Of a DNA stretch of 27,574 bases, positions 23,485 through 27,574 are shown piece after piece (position 1 is the first letter of the stretch; the number at the start of each line of letters is the position of its first letter). Where the stretch lies: contig DGUE01000137.1 of the NCBI GenBank assembly GCA_002393895.1, positions 1-27,574 of the forward strand, written 5' to 3'. The notes beneath the pieces are model-generated. The model made no database searches. It had not been told where the DNA came from and was given only the letters and a program-made list of their open reading frames with translations. The position numbers and the translations under genes are program-made. This DNA is from Bacteroidales bacterium UBA4318 (lineage in GTDB: Bacteria > Bacteroidota > Bacteroidia > Bacteroidales > UBA932).

Positions 23485-24055
23485 CAAATACTTGATTTAT
23501 AAGTTGTTCAAATTCCTGGAAGGCGAATGTGTCCGAGAGCTCCCGGAGGGCATCTGCAAGGCCGCGGTAGTGCCATTCATGGGCACTTCGGTCTGTAACA
23601 TGGAAGAGTTGCCAGAAGGCATCTCCTTGCATTGCGTAATCCCGGGCGATGGCCCTCATATTGGAAAGCTTGTCACCGAGTGCTACCATCTTCGCTTCGC
23701 GGGATGCGCGGGCGAGGCGCTCGATCGCAGCGCGCTTGCGGGCGTGCCAGCTGTCTTCCTCGCTCACTCCAGCCTCGAATTCGTCACTCTCATCTGCCAC
23801 AAGCCTGGCAATCCTGTCCCCGAATTCCGCCCGGAGCTGGTCGACGGTCACATCTGTGTCTTCCACGGTGTCGTGCAGGGCGGCGGCTGCGAGCAGCTCC
23901 TGATCTGCAGTCATGGTGGATACGATTGCTACGGCCTCCATTGGGTGTACGATGTACGGGAAGCCTTTGCCACGACGTTCGGTGCCGGCGTGGGCATGGA
24001 CGGCAAATACTATGGCGCGGTCCAGAAGGGCTGTGTCTAAGGGTTTGTTAGCCAT
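23471..24055 (-). CDS. HD-domain alarmone hydrolase (MESH1/SpoT hydrolase-like)
   Basis: Encodes 194 residues, the size of a stand-alone small alarmone hydrolase. Motifs match the hydrolase half of RelA/SpoT: H-A-G-T-x-R-x-G-x-G-F-P-Y-I-V-H-P-M-E (His 37), A-L-H-D-T-V-E-D-T (His 61, Asp 62, Glu 65, Asp 66), F-G-D-R-I-A-R-L-V and L-G-D-K-L-S-N-M-R (Asp 128). The manganese ligands and the catalytic E-D pair are all present, so it should be active, most likely removing pyrophosphate from (p)ppGpp. No synthetase domain is attached. The start at 24055 (M-A-N-K-P-L) is chosen over 24118, which would add 21 residues antisense to nothing known and overlap the dipeptidase further. It overlaps the dipeptidase gene end by 19 bases. 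Confidence 0.88.
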   Translation of the reverse strand: MANKPLDTALLDRAIVFAVHAHAGTERRGKGFPYIVHPMEAVAIVSTMTADQELLAAAALHDTVEDTDVTVDQLRAEFGDRIARLVADESDEFEAGVSEEDSWHARKRAAIERLARASREAKMVALGDKLSNMRAIARDYAMQGDAFWQLFHVTDRSAHEWHYRGLADALRELSDTFAFQEFEQLINQVFDGRN

Positions 24056-24735
24056 GTTACGGGATAATCGAAATATGTGTCTTTGTAGGGTTCGTCGGCA
24101 AGGGTGAAATGCCACCACTCGCTCTCCAGGGGCTTGAATCCGTGGCGAAGCATCGCCTCGCGGAGGAGCATGCGGTTGGCGAACTGCTCAACTGTGATTC
24201 CGGTATAGTCCGGGTGGCTTTCCTCTCCGAACCAGTCGAAGGTTCCGCCCATGTCCACTTCCTTCTCCGTGCTCATGTCGAAAAGGGTCAGATCTACGGT
24301 AGAGCCGCGCGTGTGGCCGCTTTTTGCCATGATGTAGTCCTGCTCGAACAGGACGCTTTTGTCCAGGTCGGGATAGAAGTAGCGCTTCATGAGGGTGTCC
24401 GGCACGTCGGCCGCCCAGCGGACAAAATGGTCTACCGCACGCTGGGGGCGATAGGCATCGTAGATCTTGAGGCGATACCCTTTGGCAATCATCTCGTCGC
24501 TCACTCCCTTGAGGGCCGCGGCGGCTTCCCTGGTGAGAAGGGCGGTGGGTTGCAGATAGCCGTCGATGCGGGTGCCTACGAAGTTGTAGGTGCCGAAGTA
24601 GCGGATTTCCAGAATGGCATCCGGCACCACGTCGGTGAGGTTTACAAATGCCTTCTCGAAAGCACGCTTCTCTCTGCTCTGGCAGCAACCGGCCAGCAGG
24701 AGGATGGAGAGAAGTATTTTAATGCAATTATTCAT
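24037..24735 (-). CDS. D-alanyl-D-alanine dipeptidase lipoprotein (VanX/DdpX-like, M15D)
   Basis: Encodes 232 residues with a lipobox L-L-A-G-C (Cys 17). The zinc and catalytic motifs of family M15D are complete: S-G-H-T-R-G-S-T-V-D (His 141, Asp 148) and E-S-E-W-W-H (catalytic Glu 206, His 209), plus D-A-Y-R-P (Arg 96) for the substrate. It cleaves D-Ala-D-Ala. As a lipoprotein it acts in the periplasm, so it more likely recycles dipeptide freed from peptidoglycan than depletes the cytoplasmic pool as vancomycin-resistance VanX does. No vanA/vanH-type genes lie near. It overlaps the gene before it by 8 bases and the HD gene after it by 19. Confidence 0.93.
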   Translation of the reverse strand: MNNCIKILLSILLLAGCCQSREKRAFEKAFVNLTDVVPDAILEIRYFGTYNFVGTRIDGYLQPTALLTREAAAALKGVSDEMIAKGYRLKIYDAYRPQRAVDHFVRWAADVPDTLMKRYFYPDLDKSVLFEQDYIMAKSGHTRGSTVDLTLFDMSTEKEVDMGGTFDWFGEESHPDYTGITVEQFANRMLLREAMLRHGFKPLESEWWHFTLADEPYKDTYFDYPVTWLTNP

Positions 24736-25300
24736 GTGCGAAAGACTGGATGCTGATTCCTATGCCTCCCTGGATGGAGTAGCGGGTGTATATCAGGTTG
24801 ATGCTGAACCATTTGAGCGGCTGCACGGATATGCCTCCGCCGAAGTCGAAATAGTGGATTCTGGACCCCGGGGTCACTTTGTATGGGTGATAAAGGGTGA
24901 CTGTAGAATCATCATCGGCCTCGGCGTTCAATTTGGAGGCATCCGTGATGCCTTCGTTCGTCTGCATGTATCCGACAAGGGGCATTATCCTCAACCATTT
25001 GAGAACAGGCAGCTGATATCCTGCATGGATAAGGAAAGCTTTATCGTCGTTCCATTTGGTGTCGCTGACAGTGTTGTCGTATCTGTGCTGCGGCAGAGCC
25101 GTGGTTATGCCCATATAGGCGCCCCAAGCCATGAGGCTCCCGCCTAGAGTGAGCCTTGAATACTGGGTGTTTGTGGCAACCTGGCTCAGATTAATCCCGA
25201 CTTCGTAGCGGCCTTTGTTGAGAGAAAGGTCGAAATACTGGGCATTCGCGGCGGCCACGGCTGTGAGGCTCAGAATAATAGTTAACAGGATGCGTTTCAT
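24728..25300 (-). CDS. Small outer-membrane beta-barrel-like protein
   Basis: Encodes 190 residues with a signal peptide ending A-N-A-Q (about residue 21). The mature part shows amphipathic strands such as Y-E-V-G-I-N-L-S, R-I-H-Y-F-D-F-G-G-G-I-S-V and F-S-I-N-L-I-Y-T-R-Y, consistent with an 8-stranded porin-like fold. The C-terminus (S-F-A-H-E) lacks the usual terminal aromatic, so placement in the outer membrane is likely but not certain. It opens the six-gene operon, with the -7 box at 25321-25328. Function unknown; it could report or build the envelope state sensed by the downstream genes. Confidence 0.8.
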   Translation of the reverse strand: MKRILLTIILSLTAVAAANAQYFDLSLNKGRYEVGINLSQVATNTQYSRLTLGGSLMAWGAYMGITTALPQHRYDNTVSDTKWNDDKAFLIHAGYQLPVLKWLRIMPLVGYMQTNEGITDASKLNAEADDDSTVTLYHPYKVTPGSRIHYFDFGGGISVQPLKWFSINLIYTRYSIQGGIGISIQSFAHE

Positions 25301-25320
25301 TATAATGATATCGAATTCTA

Positions 25321-25328
25321 CAAATATA
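25321..25328 (-). promoter_or_regulatory. -7 promoter box for the six-gene operon
   Basis: TATATTTG on the minus strand matches TAnnTTTG, 20 bases before the ATG at 25300. It is the only good candidate promoter found for the operon, since all later genes overlap or nearly touch. Confidence 0.6.
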
Positions 25329-25351
25329 ATCTTTTTTCAGTCCATATTCAC

Positions 25352-25359
25352 TATATTTG
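25352..25359 (+). promoter_or_regulatory. -7 promoter box for the PfkB kinase
   Basis: TATATTTG matches TAnnTTTG and ends 5 bases before the ATG at 25365. Only 23 bases lie between this box and the divergent box at 25321-25328, so the two promoters probably compete for polymerase. Confidence 0.6.
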
Positions 25360-25364
25360 TGCAT

Positions 25365-26291
25365 ATGACACGCACAATAATCGGCATAGGAGAGACGGTC
25401 CTGGACATCGTCTTCCGGGGCGGGCAGCCGCAGGCGGCGGTGCCTGGGGGCTCTGTTTTCAATTCCATGATTTCACTGGGGCGTACGGTTGGGAGGAAGT
25501 TCCCGGAAGTGCAGCTGTTGATGGAATCGCAGGTGGGAGACGACTATGTTGCAGATATGGTTGCGGATTTCATGGCCGCGAACGGAGTTAGCACGGAGGG
25601 CATAAAGCGGGCTAAAGGGCAGAGCGTGGTGTCGCTCGCCATGCTGGACGAGAACAACAACGCCCACTACGAGTTCTACAGGGACAAGGACCTGCCTCCC
25701 TTCCGCACGCCCGACACCCGCATACATCCCGACGACATTGCTCTGTTCGGGTCTTTCTTCGCAGTCAGCCCGGTCACCGGGCGCCAGGCCGGGGAATTCA
25801 TCTCCCGCGCAAAAGAAGCCGGTGCGATTGTCTATTACGATATCAACTTCCGCAAGAACCATCCGGCCGAACCCGCCAGGTTCGAGGCCAATATTGCCCT
25901 TGCAGACATCGTCCGCGGCTCATCGGAGGACATAGAGTATCTATATGGCAGCAGTGATGCCGCCAAGGTGTACAGGGAACACATCGCTCCCCTCTGCCGG
26001 AACTTCATCTGCACCCGCGGGGGAGAGGATGCCGAGGTCTTTTCTCCCGGTGTGCACGCGGTGTTCCCCACCGCCCCGGTGGAAAAGATAGTCTCCACCA
26101 TCGGCGCCGGCGACAATTTCAACGCCGGAATAATCTATGCTCTGGTGAAGAATGGCTTCGGCAAAGCGGGGCTGGAGCGCCTCACGGCCGATGACTGGGC
26201 CCTGCTGGTGCCCACGGCAATGAAATTCTCTGCCAACGTGTGCGGCAGTCTCTACAATTATGTGGATCCGGACTTTGCCGATTCTATTTAG
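25365..26291 (+). CDS. PfkB-family carbohydrate kinase (fructokinase-like)
   Basis: Encodes 308 residues of the ribokinase/PfkB fold. The N-terminal G-I-G-E-T-V-L-D-I and P-G-G-S-V-F-N block binds sugar. The C-terminal T-I-G-A-G-D-N-F-N-A-G holds the catalytic Asp and anion hole. G-V-S-T-E-G-I and Y-E-F-Y-R lie where sugar-contact residues occur in fructokinases. It would phosphorylate a sugar or sugar-like substrate in the cytoplasm; fructose is the best guess. The start at 25365 (M-T-R-T-I-I-G-I-G-E) is fixed by the family N-terminus and the -7 box. No transporter or sugar-metabolic partner lies beside it. Its end overlaps the convergent gene by 8 bases. Confidence 0.92.
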   Translation: MTRTIIGIGETVLDIVFRGGQPQAAVPGGSVFNSMISLGRTVGRKFPEVQLLMESQVGDDYVADMVADFMAANGVSTEGIKRAKGQSVVSLAMLDENNNAHYEFYRDKDLPPFRTPDTRIHPDDIALFGSFFAVSPVTGRQAGEFISRAKEAGAIVYYDINFRKNHPAEPARFEANIALADIVRGSSEDIEYLYGSSDAAKVYREHIAPLCRNFICTRGGEDAEVFSPGVHAVFPTAPVEKIVSTIGAGDNFNAGIIYALVKNGFGKAGLERLTADDWALLVPTAMKFSANVCGSLYNYVDPDFADSI

Positions 26292-26760
26292 CAAGGGAGA
26301 TCGCCCCGAAAACACCGAGAGAGGCAATCAGCATAATCACGCCGGCGAGCAGCACGCCCAGAAGAACGTACAGCACGCTCTTCTTGAAGTCCATGTTCAG
26401 GAAACTGGCCGCCAGAGTGCCTGTCCATGCACCGGTGCCGGGGAGAGGTATGCCCACGAACAGCAGCAGTGCGATGTAGAGGCCACGTCCGGCCTTCGAC
26501 TCCAGCTTGACCCTGGCTTTGTCTCCTTTTTCCAGGCACCAGCGGAAGAATCCGCCAATCACCTTCTTGTCCTTGCCCCATTCGAGTATCCTTCTGGCAA
26601 ACAGGAAGATGAAGGGCACAGGCAGCATGTTGCCGAGCACCGCAACCAGGCAGGAAGGCCATATCGGAAGTTCGAACCCCACCGCATAGGGAATGGCTCC
26701 GCGGAGTTCGATCAGCGGCACCATCGAAATCAGGAAGACTAAAATGTATTTCTTGAGCAT
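26284..26760 (-). CDS. Small multidrug export family membrane protein (COG2426/PF06695)
   Basis: Encodes 158 residues. Four or so hydrophobic stretches are seen. The family blocks are present: M-V-P-L-I-E-L-R-G-A-I-P-Y near the N-terminus, G-N-M-L-P-V-P-F in the second helix, and G-I-P-L-P-G-T-G-A-W-T-G in the centre. The paired P-x-E-x-R-G and P-x-P-G-T-G motifs are repeated-half features of this family. Despite the family name, drug export has not been firmly shown, so the substrate is open. It starts 12 bases after the DUF6913-like gene and is probably in its operon. Confidence 0.88.
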   Translation of the reverse strand: MLKKYILVFLISMVPLIELRGAIPYAVGFELPIWPSCLVAVLGNMLPVPFIFLFARRILEWGKDKKVIGGFFRWCLEKGDKARVKLESKAGRGLYIALLLFVGIPLPGTGAWTGTLAASFLNMDFKKSVLYVLLGVLLAGVIMLIASLGVFGAISLAK

Positions 26761-26772
26761 CGTACTGAATGA

Positions 26773-27201
26773 TTATTTGAATGATTCCACCAACTCCATC
26801 ATCCTGGCGAAGACTTCGCACTGGGGGAAGGATGTGCCGGCTGGGTCGGATACCACGAGGTCGAAGGGCTCGCCGGGGAGCTGGGTGCGGCCTATCTTGA
26901 AGAGGGCTCGGCTGCGCTTCACCACGTATTCCAGATGCCAGCTGCTTCCTGGCACGAGGGAGAGCAGGACCTGGGTATTCCGGTATGCCCGGATAAACTT
27001 TTTCTGACGGACGGGAAAGATGACCAGCTGTATCCCTTTCCTGGCGAAATAGCCCTGCACCTTATCCATTGCCGCGGATGCGTCCTCCGCATCGGCATCG
27101 AGGAGCACGGTCACCTGGGAGATGTCCGCGAGGCGCATCAGCGACGTGGGATTCTTGCTCCGGAAAGCACGGATCAGGATACTTGCGGGGAAACTAGCCA
27201 T
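26773..27201 (-). CDS. Conserved hypothetical protein (DUF6913-like)
   Basis: Encodes 142 residues, soluble, with no signal peptide or membrane helix. It has a compact alpha/beta pattern: a strand V-T-V-L-L-D-A-D near 33-40, a second strand Q-L-V-I-F-P-V, and a C-terminal block F-K-I-G-R..G-E-P-F-D-L-V-V-S-D. This looks like the Bacteroidota-specific DUF6913 family; the name is from memory of the pattern and not certain. The start at 27201 lies in ATGGCTAG, where it overlaps the stop of the adenosine-kinase-like gene. That coupling suggests a nucleotide-linked or housekeeping role, but function is unknown. Confidence 0.75.
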   Translation of the reverse strand: MASFPASILIRAFRSKNPTSLMRLADISQVTVLLDADAEDASAAMDKVQGYFARKGIQLVIFPVRQKKFIRAYRNTQVLLSLVPGSSWHLEYVVKRSRALFKIGRTQLPGEPFDLVVSDPAGTSFPQCEVFARMMELVESFK

Positions 27202-27574
27202 TGACTTTTGCAATCAGTTCCTTGATTTCCAGTTTGGCATCGCGCCAGCGGGGCACGTCAATCTTGGTGCCCACCACCTCCACTACCTTGGCGGCGATGA
27301 TGGAACCTATCTCTCCGCATGCCTTCAGCGGCATCCCGAGGGAATGTGCATAGAGGAAACCGGCGGCGTAGGTGTCGCCTGCTCCGGTGCCGTCTATGGC
27401 TTTCGCAGGCCAGGCGGCGATAAAATGCTCTTCGTCGCCCTTCTTTACCCAGCTGCCATCCTTGCCCACCTTTACGACCGCGATCTCGCAGTGATTCGCC
27501 AGCTCACGAAGGCCCTCTTCGACTCCTTCCACCTTGGTGAAAGCGCGTGCCTCGGTCTCGTTGGCGAAGACGAT
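27194..27574 (-). CDS. Adenosine kinase-like PfkB sugar kinase, C-terminal part (runs off the window)
   Basis: The last 126 codons are present; the 5' end lies beyond 27574. The reading frame is open to the window edge and begins with I-V-F-A-N-E-T-E-A, the block that in PfkB adenosine/ribokinases follows the nucleotide-site strand. The catalytic I-D-G-T-G-A-G-D-T-Y-A-A-G-F block is complete. G-S-I-I-A-A-K-V-V-E-V-V-G matches the C-terminal helix of Bacteroidota adenosine kinases. An internal GTG near 27532 is not the true start. It heads the unit with the DUF6913-like and small-multidrug-export-family genes. Confidence 0.88.
   Translation of the reverse strand: MVFANETEARAFTKVEGVEEGLRELANHCEIAVVKVGKDGSWVKKGDEEHFIAAWPAKAIDGTGAGDTYAAGFLYAHSLGMPLKACGEIGSIIAAKVVEVVGTKIDVPRWRDAKLEIKELIAKVNG

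Noticed and set aside
24037..24735. Vancomycin resistance gene vanX
   Set aside because: The enzyme family is right, but it is an exported lipoprotein and no D-Ala-D-Lac ligase or dehydrogenase genes are present; recycling of wall dipeptide is more likely.
1..27574. CRISPR array, prophage or insertion sequence
   Set aside because: No regularly spaced repeats and no cas, integrase, capsid or transposase-like products were seen on reading all frames.

Overview
The window looks like chromosomal DNA of a fairly GC-rich member of the Bacteroidota, probably an uncultured gut-type Bacteroidales. The evidence is in the sequence: promoters carry the Bacteroidota -7 box TAnnTTTG and few genes show a Shine-Dalgarno; many short lipoproteins are present (one with the C-x-K-D-D surface-export signature); FeoA is fused to FeoB; and there is a GH109 enzyme, an M49-like peptidase and an ECF sigma factor paired with an anti-sigma factor that appears to reach the outer membrane. 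No phage, transposase, CRISPR array or rRNA gene was seen.

Layout. 1-150: the 3' end of one tRNA, a complete tRNA-Ala(UGC) and a clear terminator. 150-1452: hairpin-rich intergenic DNA and a lipoprotein gene flanked by two copies of a ~70 bp repeat, followed by two large GACGTC-centred palindromes in front of a secreted protein of unknown function. 2504-8431 (+): a GH109-type oxidoreductase-fold glycosidase, a CobW/ZNG-type metallochaperone GTPase with an Asp/His tract, a YidE/AspT-type transporter and an M49-like lipoprotein whose zinc motif is altered. 8433-10018 (-): a lysophospholipid-type acyltransferase and a CDP-alcohol phosphatidyltransferase. 10099-12465 (+): FeoAB. 12462-14980 (-): an EnvC-like factor and a TPR protein. 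15054-16845 (+): ECF sigma plus anti-sigma/beta-barrel, then an orphan lipoprotein. 18152-18577 (-) tsaE and 18606-20162 (+) comM/yifB. 20167-25300 (-): a six-gene operon. 25365-26291 (+): a PfkB kinase. 26284-27574 (-): a small-multidrug-export-family protein, a DUF6913-like protein and the 3' part of an adenosine-kinase-like gene.

Two systems stand out. The sigma/anti-sigma pair encodes, on one polypeptide, a cytoplasmic head, one inner-membrane helix, a long Pro/Ala/Glu-rich periplasmic linker and a C-terminal outer-membrane-type barrel, so it could pass outer-membrane state directly to transcription. The six-gene operon joins a small outer-membrane-like protein, a D-Ala-D-Ala dipeptidase lipoprotein, a SpoT/MESH1-type alarmone hydrolase, an APH-fold kinase, a sensor protein combining SpoIIE phosphatase with an RsbW-like kinase domain, and a STAS antagonist. 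Adjacent genes overlap or nearly touch, which suggests one unit linking cell-wall turnover, (p)ppGpp and partner switching. This link is inferred from gene order.

Transcription seems very compact. Three divergent pairs share short intergenic regions with back-to-back -7 boxes. Several boxes end only 4-9 bases before the start codon, suggesting leaderless or nearly leaderless mRNAs. Convergent genes overlap or abut with no room for ordinary terminators.
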